Assembly: GCF_014638995.1 (NCBI RefSeq)
Contig: NZ_BMFR01000025.1
Coordinates: forward strand, 1-38,635
DNA from: Virgibacillus oceani
Lineage (GTDB): Bacteria > Bacillota > Bacilli > Bacillales > Amphibacillaceae
Reading direction: 5' to 3'
Length of the DNA stretch: 38,635 bases
The notes beneath the pieces were generated by a model, which was not told the DNA's origin, did no database searches, and saw only the letters and a list, made by a program, of their open reading frames with translations. The translations under genes and the position numbers were made by a program. Numbering within the stretch: position 1 is the stretch's first letter; each line of letters starts with the position of its first letter. Shown one piece after another: positions 1 to 8,166 of this stretch.

Positions 1-501
1 TAAGCAAATTGTACCTTGATAACTAAATATTTATTTATTTTCTTCTTGACATCTTACAGCAGGTCTTTTTGCGTGATATGTAGTACTTTTACACTATTAA
101 TACGGAATTGATCATTGAAAGGTTTCAATTTTTGAAAAATTTTCTTAAATTTCGCACCACTAATTAGATATACGTGAACTTGCTGCAAATAGAACTTTAG
201 AATAAAAGGATTATTGCTATTTCTACGAATATATCTATAACCACAAAACGGGGAGGAATAATTATGAACACATCAAAACAGCTAAGGAGCAGGTAAAGAT
301 GTAACTGAAAAAAGATGTTATACCGTAAAAAAAGAAATAACGCCATTTTTAATCACAATTTACCCATAATTCTTCTGTCATTTTCTCAACCAATTCTGGC
401 ATGCCGTGAAATTGAGCTGGTGTAGTTTGCTTAACTTTGCTCATGAATGGTTCTGGGGGATAGATGGAAAATCAAAATCGGGATTTAATTGCAGAAAATC
501 A
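1..501. other. Leading intergenic stretch, no convincing gene
   Basis: No ORF of normal size. A strong ribosome-binding-like GGGGAGG (250-256) precedes an ATG at 264, but that frame closes after ten codons. A 31-codon minus-strand frame (444 down to 349) lacks a ribosome binding site. Both may be remnants of decayed genes. The stretch is AT-rich and otherwise unstructured. Confidence 0.5.
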
Positions 502-530
502 TTGACACAACCATGTTAAATTGTAATAAT
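502..530 (+). promoter_or_regulatory. Sigma-A-type promoter of the uracil permease leader
   Basis: TTGACA at 502-507 and AATAAT at 525-530 are 17 bp apart. They lie just upstream of the PyrR leader, as expected for a transcript that starts about 20 bases before the attenuator. No other good promoter was seen between here and the gene. Confidence 0.6.
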
Positions 531-554
531 AACTAAGATAAGTTTATACGGTTA

Positions 555-693
555 CCTTTAATTCAGTCCTGTGAGGCTGGCAAGGTGGAACAGAAGAGCT
601 CTGTTTAATAGAAATCGAATGGTATTATTCCATATCTGATTTTGCACGTTCACATACACCTTGCCATGATTAGGCAAGGTGTTTTTATATTTT
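555..693 (+). promoter_or_regulatory. PyrR-binding transcription attenuator
   Basis: The leader contains the PyrR anti-antiterminator loop CAGTCCTGTGAGGCTG (564-579), closed by CCTT (555-558) with AAGG (582-585). The segment GGCAAGGTG (579-587) is exactly complementary to CACCTTGCC (657-665), which gives an antiterminator. CACCTTGCC also pairs with a second GGCAAGGTG (673-681) to form the terminator. Known PyrR biology: UMP-bound PyrR stabilises the first hairpin and so promotes termination. Pyrimidine shortage should therefore switch on the permease downstream. Confidence 0.9.
656..693 (+). terminator. Intrinsic terminator of the PyrR attenuator
   Basis: The perfect 10-bp stem ACACCTTGCC / GGCAAGGTGT (656-665 with 673-682) has a 7-base loop and is followed by a T-rich run. 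It lies entirely inside the leader, 46 bases before the start codon. Confidence 0.9.
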
Positions 694-738
694 CTGAGGG
701 TAACCGGAAAACCTAATTTTCAAAAAGGAGAGAAAAAG

Positions 739-2022
739 ATGGCACAAAGGGAAATTCAAGTAGATGAACGCTTACCTTTTTTACAAAGTTTACCACTAAG
801 CATACAGCACTTATTTGCAATGTTCGGTTCAACCGTATTAGTTCCAGTCCTATTCCAGATAAATCCGGCAACAATATTATTGATGAACGGAATTGGAACA
901 TTGCTCTATATATTTATTACCAAAGGGAAAATCCCAGCGTACCTTGGTTCTAGTTTTGCCTTTCTATCCCCAGTATTTGTTGTATTAGGGAACTATTCAG
1001 GAGGAGCCGGCTATAGTTATGCTTTAGGTGGATTCCTTATGGTCGGGATTGTTCTGTGTATCGTTGCATTCATCATTAAAATAGCTGGAACCGGTTGGAT
1101 TGATGTCATCTTCCCGCCAGCTGCAATGGGTGCAATCGTAGCAGTTATTGGACTTGAGCTTGTACCAACAGCGGCTGAAATGGCAGGGTGGATCGCCCCG
1201 GCGGATGCAGGCACAAATTGGTCTGTTGATCCAAAAGTTGCTCTCGTATCATTTTTAACATTAGCAATCACAATCGTTTGCTGGGTAACACTGCGAGGAT
1301 TTTTGAAAATTATTCCTATCCTGATTGGGATTATCGCTGGATATTTTATTGCATTTGCATTTGGACTAGTTGATTTAACAAAGGTTCAGGAAGCTGCATG
1401 GATTTCAATGCCAGAATTCTATCAAATGAAGATAGATTGGTCTGCGATTTTTATTATCCTGCCAGCAGCACTTGTTATTATTCCAGAACATATCGGGCAC
1501 TTATTTGTTACGGGTAATATTGTCAATAAAGACTTAATCAAAGATCCTGGACTTGATCGCTCGTTAATGGGGAATGGGATTTCTACTATTCTTTCCAGCT
1601 TTTTTGGTGCAACACCAAACACAACCTACGGGGAAAACATCGGAGTTCTTGCAATCACCAGAGTCTATTCCACATGGATTATCGGTATGGCTGCAGTAGT
1701 AGCTATCATTCTATCATTTTGCGGAAAACTTGCAGCATTAATATCATCTATACCGACACCCGTAATGGGCGGGATATCGATATTATTATTCGGTATTATT
1801 GCAGTAAGCGGGATCCGGATGTTGGTTGAATCTAAAATCGATTATAATCGTTCCCAAAATTTAATCCTAACGTGTGTCGTTCTTGTCATCGGAATCAGTG
1901 GTGCATCTGTTCAATTATGGGGTTCCGTTGAATTAAAAGGAATGGGATTGGCTACGATTGTTGCAATTATCATCAGCTTGTTCCTTAAGCTGCTTGATGT
2001 GCTGAAGCTGTCAAATGAGTAA
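739..2022 (+). CDS. uraA: Uracil permease, NCS2 family
   Basis: Integral membrane uracil:proton symporter of the nucleobase-cation symporter 2 family (UraA/PyrP), importing uracil for salvage. The protein has 427 residues and is almost wholly hydrophobic, as expected for the family's 14 membrane segments. It shows the early LPLSIQHLFAMFGSTVLVP signature, and the mid-protein stretch around PEHIGHLFVTGNI carries the family's conserved substrate-site glutamate and histidine. The ATG at 739 is preferred because AAAGGAG lies 8 bases upstream. The in-frame ATG at 679 lies inside the terminator hairpin and cannot be the start. The gene stands alone rather than in a pyr operon, and is regulated by the PyrR attenuator before it. 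Function is assigned with high confidence from family similarity plus regulation. Confidence 0.93.
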   Translation: MAQREIQVDERLPFLQSLPLSIQHLFAMFGSTVLVPVLFQINPATILLMNGIGTLLYIFITKGKIPAYLGSSFAFLSPVFVVLGNYSGGAGYSYALGGFLMVGIVLCIVAFIIKIAGTGWIDVIFPPAAMGAIVAVIGLELVPTAAEMAGWIAPADAGTNWSVDPKVALVSFLTLAITIVCWVTLRGFLKIIPILIGIIAGYFIAFAFGLVDLTKVQEAAWISMPEFYQMKIDWSAIFIILPAALVIIPEHIGHLFVTGNIVNKDLIKDPGLDRSLMGNGISTILSSFFGATPNTTYGENIGVLAITRVYSTWIIGMAAVVAIILSFCGKLAALISSIPTPVMGGISILLFGIIAVSGIRMLVESKIDYNRSQNLILTCVVLVIGISGASVQLWGSVELKGMGLATIVAIIISLFLKLLDVLKLSNE

Positions 2023-2181
2023 GTTTATATAGGTTTTTTCCTTGATTTTGACCATAGAAAAGAACCAGCTTCTGCCATGTTTTCACCTGTGTTTGCATTC
2101 TATTTACCACATGCTGTCAACATTTATTAATGGGGAAACATCAGAGCATGCCAAATTACATCAAGGATTACACAAGATAAT

Positions 2182-2222
2182 AAGGCTAATTTTCAGTGTC
2201 TTTCTGAAAATCTAGCCTTTTG
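2182..2222 (+). terminator. Probable terminator after the uracil permease
   Basis: A long stem with one bulged base pairs AAGGCTAATTTTCAG (2182-2196) with CTGAAAATCTAGCCTT (2204-2219), followed by a short T run. It lies between two convergent genes, so it may serve both, though its T run favours the plus strand. Confidence 0.6.
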
Positions 2223-2338
2223 TCATTGCCCGTTTTAGGAAGTTAGCTATTTATAAATAATTGTTTCCTTCTTACTATAATTTGCATATGCACAATATCC
2301 CGATAAATAGCCTATTCCAAATTCACATTTATAATGAA

Positions 2339-4504
2339 CTATTTTCCATTGAAGTACTGCTTCTTAAACTCCATTTTCCAGCTAAAATAGTCATTATCAG
2401 GATTTTTCTCATATCGCAAATATGCGTTAAACTTGCTCCCCTTTTTACTTGTTAACCCTTTAACATAGGCAGCTTTATTTTTCAAAAGCGCTTTTACCAT
2501 CGTTTTTGTCGCTCTTTTTTTCATAGAGGCTAAATATTTGTCGTTTTTCCAAATGACAAACTTACAGCCACTCTTCCAATTACTGCAGCCAAATCCTTTT
2601 GCTCCTTCTATTATTTTACCTCCGCATTGTGGACAAGCACCCAGCACTTCGGTTGTCTTTCGTACTGCATTAACTTCATTGATGATCACATCTTGCCCAT
2701 TTTTGATCGTTGCAACTGACTCTTCCGTGAATGAAAAAACTAATCTCAAAAACTCTTTCTTGCTAACATTGCCTTTTTGTATATCCGACAATGTCTTTTC
2801 AAGGCGCCCAGTGAACTCTAAATCAAACAGGTCTTTTACAGGGAAGGTTTCCACAAGTCTTCTACCCAGATCTTGGCACAATAGATTTTTTCCTTGGCCG
2901 AAAATATAACCTACGTCCTTTAATTTCTTGATTGTTTCTGCCCTTGTTGCCGCGGTACCGATGCTGAATCCAGTTAAAATACTTCCCATAACTTCATCGC
3001 TTTCATCTTCTTTATAACTTTTCCCGCACGTCTCCATCACCCTCAATAGTGTTTTTTCTGTGTGGTGTTTTGGTGGTTTTGTAACATGGGATGTAACCTC
3101 AGAATCTATTAAACGGACAGCATCGTTCACTTGTACAAGCGGTAAAAGATTATCCCTGGACTTTATATTCTCTGCCTTCTTCCATCCTTCCACTAGCTGT
3201 ACCTTACCTTTAGAGATGAAAACCCCATTTACATCATCTATTGTAGTGGTAAGTTTTGTCTCTTCATATTCAGCTACAGGCATAAACTGCATAATGAACC
3301 GGTTTTTAATGGCGGTATAGACAATCTGTTCATCGCTTGAAAGCCGTTTCGGTTTTACATAAGTCGGAACAATCGCACTGTGGCTTTCCACTTTGGCGTT
3401 GTTAAAGACTCTTTTTGTTTTCATAAACTTAATTTCATCCTTAAACGGCAAATCATCTGTTAATGCCTTCAATACCTTTGCAGTTTTCCCAACCAGACTT
3501 TCTTCTAATGCAATGCTTGATGTTCGTGGATATGTAATGAATTTCTTTTCGTAAAGTGATTGTGCAACTTTCAATACTTTATCTGATGTCCAGCCTTTAA
3601 ATTTATTTGTTATATACCCCTGCAAATTGGAAAGATTAAAGAGAAATGGAGGAAATTCCTTCTTTTTCTCCACACTTTTGTCCGTAATGGTTGCCTGCTT
3701 ACTCTGGATCAATTCAAGAATATTAATGAGCTTGTCTTTTTCCTTAAATTTTTCCTCATTGTCTACTGTGTATGTACCTTCATATTCTTTTTGGTCCTTC
3801 GTTTGAAAAGTTGCAATAAGTTTAAAATAATCCTCAGGGACAAAACTTTCAATCTCCTTATCACGATCATAAATTATTTTCAATGTCGGCAGTAACACCC
3901 TGCCAATATTAAGGGCTTTACCTTTCCCCTTTTGATATTTTAATGTTGCAACGGAGGTCAGATTAATACCAATAACCCAATCAGCCCACTGCCTGCTAAC
4001 CCCAGCATCCTGCAACGGTCTCATTGCTTCATTTGGTTTCATTTTTTCTATCCCTTGCAGAACCTCATCAGGTGTCCATTCATTTAACAGCAATCGATAA
4101 ATCTGCTTTTTAGGCCTCGCTCGATAAATAATACTGTCCCCAATAACCTGACCTTCCCGATCATAGTCACATGCAGAAATGATCATATCAACATCGTTGC
4201 GCTTCATTAAAAAATGAATCGTTTTTAACTGCTTCTCTGCCCCCCGATCCGATCGCTGCCTATTCCTTGGATCATTTTTTACTTTATATTTAAAATTGGA
4301 AGGAATGAATGGAAAATTGTCCATCTTCCAGCGTGCCATCTTACTGTCATAGTCTTTTGCATCATACAACTGAACAAGGTGGCCAAACGCCCACGTGATA
4401 ATGTAGTTGTTACCTTCAAAATAACCGTCTTTTTTATTCTTTATGTTTAATGCATCTGCAATATTCTTCGCTACAGATGGCTTTTCCGCTAGGATTAATC
4501 GCAT
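2339..4504 (-). CDS. topB: DNA topoisomerase III (type IA)
   Basis: Relaxes negatively supercoiled DNA and resolves recombination or replication intermediates in the cytoplasm. At 721 residues it has normal TopB length. An N-terminal TOPRIM domain begins LILAEKPSVAK and holds the metal-binding ACDYDREG (D113, D115 and E117 region). The catalytic tyrosine is Y325 in KKFITYPRTSS. A C-terminal zinc ribbon has C624, C627, C640 and C647, so the protein is full length. A GGTGATT sequence about 7 bases before the ATG can serve as ribosome binding site. The gene is monocistronic and convergent with the uracil permease. No oddity was seen in the reading frame. The assignment is firm. Confidence 0.96.
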   Translation of the reverse strand: MRLILAEKPSVAKNIADALNIKNKKDGYFEGNNYIITWAFGHLVQLYDAKDYDSKMARWKMDNFPFIPSNFKYKVKNDPRNRQRSDRGAEKQLKTIHFLMKRNDVDMIISACDYDREGQVIGDSIIYRARPKKQIYRLLLNEWTPDEVLQGIEKMKPNEAMRPLQDAGVSRQWADWVIGINLTSVATLKYQKGKGKALNIGRVLLPTLKIIYDRDKEIESFVPEDYFKLIATFQTKDQKEYEGTYTVDNEEKFKEKDKLINILELIQSKQATITDKSVEKKKEFPPFLFNLSNLQGYITNKFKGWTSDKVLKVAQSLYEKKFITYPRTSSIALEESLVGKTAKVLKALTDDLPFKDEIKFMKTKRVFNNAKVESHSAIVPTYVKPKRLSSDEQIVYTAIKNRFIMQFMPVAEYEETKLTTTIDDVNGVFISKGKVQLVEGWKKAENIKSRDNLLPLVQVNDAVRLIDSEVTSHVTKPPKHHTEKTLLRVMETCGKSYKEDESDEVMGSILTGFSIGTAATRAETIKKLKDVGYIFGQGKNLLCQDLGRRLVETFPVKDLFDLEFTGRLEKTLSDIQKGNVSKKEFLRLVFSFTEESVATIKNGQDVIINEVNAVRKTTEVLGACPQCGGKIIEGAKGFGCSNWKSGCKFVIWKNDKYLASMKKRATKTMVKALLKNKAAYVKGLTSKKGSKFNAYLRYEKNPDNDYFSWKMEFKKQYFNGK

Positions 4505-4686
4505 TGGTAATCACCCGCTTATGTGTGTTTTCTAAATTGTTAATAGAATACTAGTGAAAGAAATTGGCAGAAGATAAGTGGAAGGTGAATCTAGTATACC
4601 TTAATTCTAACAGATAGTTTACTGAAATGGGTATTATCAAAAAAATGAAAGAGATTTTTTTTCTTCTAATTGTTTTCGTAGTTTCT

Positions 4687-5125
4687 GTAAACTGCGACAT
4701 AAATGCTTGTGGTGATTTTGCATCATTTTGGACGCTCTTTGGTCCCGCAGCCCGTATACACTACGCTTTCCGTGGGCGGCTGATGATCCTCCTCACGCTG
4801 GGTGTTCGTCGTGTTGCAAGCATTTTCGGTGATGCTGCACTCCTCACAACTCGTAGCTTATTCGGTGGATGTTTTGCTCGTCGCTCCGGGGTCTCACCGA
4901 TGCCTCATCTCCCACAGGAGTCTCCGTGTATACGGGCTGCTAGTATGTGCATATGCATATTTACGTGATACTTTGTTTTACATAAATAAAAGGAATTATT
5001 AAGCAAAACATCTGTGATACAAGTGTTATAATAATACCACTAACTAGAGTTGATATCTTATCATACACTTCACCAGCCCGCATCGATCCCGGACGGCGAC
5101 CCGAGAATATTACGTCGCATTTTAC
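4687..5125. repeat. Long interspersed repeat, copy A (MITE-like, with expanded loop)
   Basis: This 439-bp unit is near-identical to 13330-13690 apart from an extra stretch of about 78 bp. The ends form 16-bp imperfect inverted repeats (4687-4702 against 5110-5125, 14 of 16 matching): GTAAACTGCGACATAA against GTAAAATGCGACGTAA when inverted. The centre is a long hairpin with outer arms CAGCCCGTATACAC and GTGTATACGGGCTG. The extra sequence (about 4797-4886) sits in the loop of that hairpin. No transposase is encoded. A 113-codon open frame that runs across it is judged non-coding. Confidence 0.85.
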
Positions 5126-5149
5126 GTCAATTGCAATTTACTAAACAGA

Positions 5150-5183
5150 AAAACCATTTTCTTATAGGAAAGAAAATGGTTTT
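5150..5183 (-). terminator. Terminator of the monooxygenase/ATP-grasp operon
   Basis: AAAACCATTTTCTT and AAGAAAATGGTTTT form a near-perfect stem around a 5-base loop. On the minus strand it is followed by TTTTTCTGTTT, just downstream of the operon's last stop codon. Confidence 0.85.
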
Positions 5184-5206
5184 CAGCAATTTATTCTGAT
5201 ATATAG

Positions 5207-6163
5207 TTAACCTTTTATATCACCGCTTAATTTTCCGCCCAAAAACTTAGCAACCTCAAGCATACCATATTTTCCGCTTTTTGCTTCGGCATCGCTATTA
5301 TAATTGGTATTCGTATTAATATCATACGTATAAATTTCCCCATTTTTATCCTCGATAAATTCGATTCCAGCAATCTGTATATTGTTTGCTGCAAGAACTT
5401 TTTCATACTTTTTAAGAATTGGATGGTCAAAGTCCTCTCTAACTTGGAATTTTGACGGAGAAGGGGATTCTTCTTTATCGGCTGGACAATACAAATCATC
5501 AATTGTACATGCATCAGCTGGACATAGTTCAAAACCGTCTGATGTATCAACTCGAACAGCATAAACAAACTTGCCACCGACAAATTCACAACGAGTAATG
5601 AATGATTCCGGAGATTCGATATACTCTTGAATCAACGTAATTCCATCAACGGATGGTTCAAAATATTCGCCCTCCACATAATTTTGCAATGCACCTTCCG
5701 ATTGGAATAGCTGTACACCCAGCCCTTTTCCTGCACGGTTGTGTTTCGTGATAAATTTCTGTCCTTTAAATGTTTCAGCTGCTTCCAGTAATTCCATTTT
5801 TCCTACAGCGGCCACTGTTTTCGGTGTTTTTATACCAAACTTTTCAAGCTCTAAATACTGTAATACCTTACTTACTTCCAATTGTAATGCCCGACTTCCA
5901 TTGATTACGGTTCTCCCATGATGCTCTAACCAAGCTAACACTGCATTTGTCAGTTCTGGTGAATAACGGTGCCCTCTTGTATGTGATGAGGCACTCATTC
6001 TGTTATAGAAGATACCTTCAGGCGGGACTGATGTAAGATCAACTGAACCATTTTCCACCGACCAATCTTCATATGGGAGTTCCAATTCTTCCAATCTATT
6101 AAATAAATGCTCTGTCCATTCGTTGTTCTCATGTATGACATATATTTTACTCAACACTACCAT
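5207..6163 (-). CDS. ATP-grasp ligase of unknown substrate, SAM-riboswitch operon
   Basis: Soluble protein of about 318 residues with an ATP-grasp fold like that of RimK and D-Ala-D-Ala ligases. Such enzymes join a carboxylate to an amine through an acyl-phosphate. Visible signatures are KFITKHNRAGKGLGV (nucleotide-binding loop, about residue 138), LIQEYIESPESFITR, and the metal-binding GIEFIEDKNGEIYTYDIN followed by TNTNYN near the C terminus. Its last sense codons precede a strong terminator. It is second in an operon, 7 bp after a flavin monooxygenase gene, and both lie behind an S-box riboswitch, which implies a sulfur or methionine role (inference). The AGGAGAGGG site touches the ATG at 6163, so the GTG or TTG three to four codons later (6157 or 6154) may be the real start. 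The substrate cannot be read from sequence. Confidence 0.85.
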   Translation of the reverse strand: MVVLSKIYVIHENNEWTEHLFNRLEELELPYEDWSVENGSVDLTSVPPEGIFYNRMSASSHTRGHRYSPELTNAVLAWLEHHGRTVINGSRALQLEVSKVLQYLELEKFGIKTPKTVAAVGKMELLEAAETFKGQKFITKHNRAGKGLGVQLFQSEGALQNYVEGEYFEPSVDGITLIQEYIESPESFITRCEFVGGKFVYAVRVDTSDGFELCPADACTIDDLYCPADKEESPSPSKFQVREDFDHPILKKYEKVLAANNIQIAGIEFIEDKNGEIYTYDINTNTNYNSDAEAKSGKYGMLEVAKFLGGKLSGDIKG

Positions 6164-6170
6164 CCCTCTC

Positions 6171-7223
6171 CTAGATGTTCGCTAAATTAGCCCGTAATTC
6201 CTCAACTTTAGGCATAACCTGTTTCGAAAATCGCTCCAATTCTTCCAGCTGCGGAGAACTCTGTAACAACAGTAAATCAACACCTGCTTTTTCATATTCT
6301 AAAATACGTTTTGCAATTTGTTCTGGTGTACCAATAAGATTTGGACGTAACCCGCGATTGGACACTGAATAATCCTGAAGCTGAATCTGTTGCTCAAGGT
6401 GTGATTTTGATGTGAAATCTTTAAATCCGGAATAGCCACTTGTATCCTTTACATCTGTAATACGATCTAATTCCTTGAGTGCTTCTTCCTCTGTGTCGCG
6501 GCAGATTACATAAGCTGCCATCCCGAATGATTGCAGAGGTACACCACTTACTAAACTACGGCGTTTTTTCATATCTGCAATCTTAGATTCCACTTCCTTC
6601 ACTGTTCCACCATGCATAACATAAGCATCACAAAGCGAAGTGATCACTTGCTTTCCTTTATCACTTTCCCCACCAGCATAAAGAATTGGGTTTGGCCACT
6701 GAACTGGTTTTGGTGAAAGCTGCGTATTTTCAATTTGGTAAAACCTTCCTTTATACGAAAAGGTCTCTTCAGTCCATAAGCCTTTTAAAATTTCCAAAAA
6801 TTCAATTGTTCGATCATATCGCTCATCATGCTCCGTAAAATCCCCACCATACTGTTTTGCTTCTCCAGCCCACCAGCCTGATACTACATTTAAGGTGAAT
6901 CGGCCATTACTGATTCGATCTATATTTGCAGCCATTTTTGCAGTTACCGCCGGATTATGGAACAACGGGCGAACAGCAGTCATGATTTCAATTCTCTCTG
7001 TCACTGCTGCTAAAGCTGCTGCAGTTGACCAGGCTTCAAGGGAGTCCTGGTCTGTACCCTTAATATCGTTTAAGTATAATTCTGCAATTAATGTTGTGTC
7101 GTAGCCCCATTTTTCCGCTGATTGTATAACATTCTTTGCATACCGAAATGTCGCTGGCATCCCTTCGTCTTCCACATTTCTAAGCCATCCCCCAAAAATG
7201 GGCAGCCAAAAACCATACTTCAT
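6171..7223 (-). CDS. LLM-class FMNH2-dependent monooxygenase (SsuD/SfnG-like)
   Basis: Luciferase-like TIM-barrel enzyme of 350 residues. Family members use reduced FMN and oxygen to split C-S bonds, releasing sulfite from alkanesulfonates or dimethyl sulfone derivatives. Motifs include MKYGFWLPIFGGWLRNVED at the N terminus, DSLEAWSTAAALAAVTERI near residue 60, GRFTLNVVSGWWAGEAKQYG near 107, and PNPILYAGGESDKGK near 178, a typical flavin phosphate region. It is the first gene after the S-box riboswitch, so it should be made when SAM is scarce, which fits sulfur scavenging. No dedicated flavin reductase or ABC transporter adjoins it, so those must lie elsewhere. GGAGTGAAGG precedes the ATG. 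The exact organosulfur substrate is not determined. Confidence 0.85.
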   Translation of the reverse strand: MKYGFWLPIFGGWLRNVEDEGMPATFRYAKNVIQSAEKWGYDTTLIAELYLNDIKGTDQDSLEAWSTAAALAAVTERIEIMTAVRPLFHNPAVTAKMAANIDRISNGRFTLNVVSGWWAGEAKQYGGDFTEHDERYDRTIEFLEILKGLWTEETFSYKGRFYQIENTQLSPKPVQWPNPILYAGGESDKGKQVITSLCDAYVMHGGTVKEVESKIADMKKRRSLVSGVPLQSFGMAAYVICRDTEEEALKELDRITDVKDTSGYSGFKDFTSKSHLEQQIQLQDYSVSNRGLRPNLIGTPEQIAKRILEYEKAGVDLLLLQSSPQLEELERFSKQVMPKVEELRANLANI

Positions 7224-7266
7224 ATACCTTCACTCCGTTCCCATCTTAATTGAAGTTAATCATAAT

Positions 7267-7296
7267 AAAACTCTTTTCCGGATAGGAAAAGAGTTT
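7267..7296 (-). terminator. S-box expression-platform terminator
   Basis: On the minus strand AACTCTTTTCC pairs with GGAAAAGAGTT around a 4-base loop, followed by TTATT. It lies between the SAM aptamer and the monooxygenase start codon. Confidence 0.88.
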
Positions 7297-7427
7297 ACGA
7301 TCAATGAAGATTTTCTACTCTTCCTATCTTTCAAGCTATCACGCTTGCTGGAATTGGCACAGTATTCGAATGAAGAACCTGTTGCCGAGGTTTCAATGGG
7401 CCATATCCCTCCACCTCTCTAGATAAG
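7267..7427 (-). promoter_or_regulatory. SAM riboswitch (S-box) leader
   Basis: Read on the minus strand, the aptamer opens with CTTATCTAGAG and continues GGTGGAGGGATATGGCCC, TGAAACCTCGGCAACAGG, then TGTGCCAATTCCAGCAAGC and GATAGGAAG. These are the conserved S-box blocks in order. P1 pairs CTTATC (7427-7422) with GATAGG (7328-7323). The 3' strand of P1 (GATAGGAAGAGT) can instead pair with ACTCTTTTCCTATC of the terminator, giving an antiterminator. Known logic: SAM binding stabilises P1, frees the terminator and shuts the operon off. Confidence 0.93.
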
Positions 7428-7461
7428 AAATAAAACATACTATTCATAGTTATTTAATATG

Positions 7462-7491
7462 ATATTAAGTTAAAAGGGTGTTATCTGTCAA
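7462..7491 (-). promoter_or_regulatory. Promoter of the S-box operon
   Basis: On the minus strand TTGACA (7491-7486) and TAATAT (7467-7462) are 18 bp apart. Transcription would begin roughly 25 bases before the aptamer. Confidence 0.5.
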
Positions 7492-7627
7492 TTATTTTGT
7501 TCAAACTTTCTTACATTAGATGTAACTGGTGATATGAATACTAAAACTTACCCGCCGAATAATTGCCGGACGCAGGATCCAGTCGCCAAATCCCTATCCC
7601 CTGCTCCCCATCATACAATTCCCGCAC

Positions 7628-7687
7628 TTTACAAATCCCCAAAAAATCTGTATGATAGATTAAGTGATTTTATTTACCTAGGTAAAT
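7628..7687 (+). promoter_or_regulatory. Promoter and palindromic operator of the marR-MFS pair
   Basis: TTTACA (7628-7633) and TATGAT (7651-7656) are 17 bp apart. Just downstream, ATTTACCTAGGTAAAT (7672-7687) is a perfect 16-bp palindrome that ends 14 bases before the regulator's start codon and overlaps the expected early transcript. That position suits an autoregulatory MarR operator (inference). The ribosome binding site GAGGTGAG is at 7691-7698. Confidence 0.65.
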
Positions 7688-7701
7688 ATCGAGGTGAGAC
7701 A

Positions 7702-8124
7702 ATGTCTAATTTTAACAATCGAAACTTATTTCACTTGCTGAATCAACGGGTTCGGTATTTGAGCAAAGAAATAAACAGTCGGCTTCTTGACCATGGATTG
7801 TACGCTTCTCAATGGTCTATTATTTTTTGTCTTGAAAAGTATGGACCAATGACACAAACTGCAATATGGAAATATTTAAATGTGGAAGCCCCAACGGTTA
7901 CACGCACACTTTCGCGAATGGAAAAAAGCGGATGGGTAGTCAGGAAGCAAGGGGAGGACAAGAGAGAACGCGTCATCGAATTAACTAAGGAAGCAAGACA
8001 AAAGTTCACTCAAATTCAGCAAGCGACAGACCAAGTAGAGCGGGAAATGGTAGCATGTCTATCCGCAGAAGAGAAAGAGCAGTTATATTTACTGCTAAAA
8101 AAGCTTGGAACAGATTCAAATTGA
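7702..8124 (+). CDS. MarR-family transcriptional regulator
   Basis: A 140-residue winged-helix repressor. Such proteins bind palindromes as dimers and release DNA on binding phenolic or drug-like ligands. The helix-turn-helix region spans about residues 45-80, with WKYLNVEAPTVTRTLSRMEK as recognition part, and the wing follows (GEDKRERVIELT). The start at 7702 is chosen because GAGGTGAG lies 3 bases upstream and the promoter and operator lie before it. The longer frame from 7534 runs through the promoter and has a non-homologous N terminus. It lies 42 bp before an MFS exporter, an arrangement like Bacillus ywoH-ywoG. The ligand is unknown. Confidence 0.88.
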   Translation: MSNFNNRNLFHLLNQRVRYLSKEINSRLLDHGLYASQWSIIFCLEKYGPMTQTAIWKYLNVEAPTVTRTLSRMEKSGWVVRKQGEDKRERVIELTKEARQKFTQIQQATDQVEREMVACLSAEEKEQLYLLLKKLGTDSN

Positions 8125-8166
8125 AACACAGAAGAATACGTAATACATCATGAGAGGAAGCAGAAA

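Noticed and set aside
4627..5002. Open frames of 113 and 66 codons across repeat copy A
   Set aside because: They run through the palindromic core. The matching frame in copy B differs in length and sequence, and there is no ribosome binding site.
7534..7701. 56-codon N-terminal extension of the MarR gene
   Set aside because: It overlaps the promoter and operator. The GAGGTGAG site and homology place the start at 7702.
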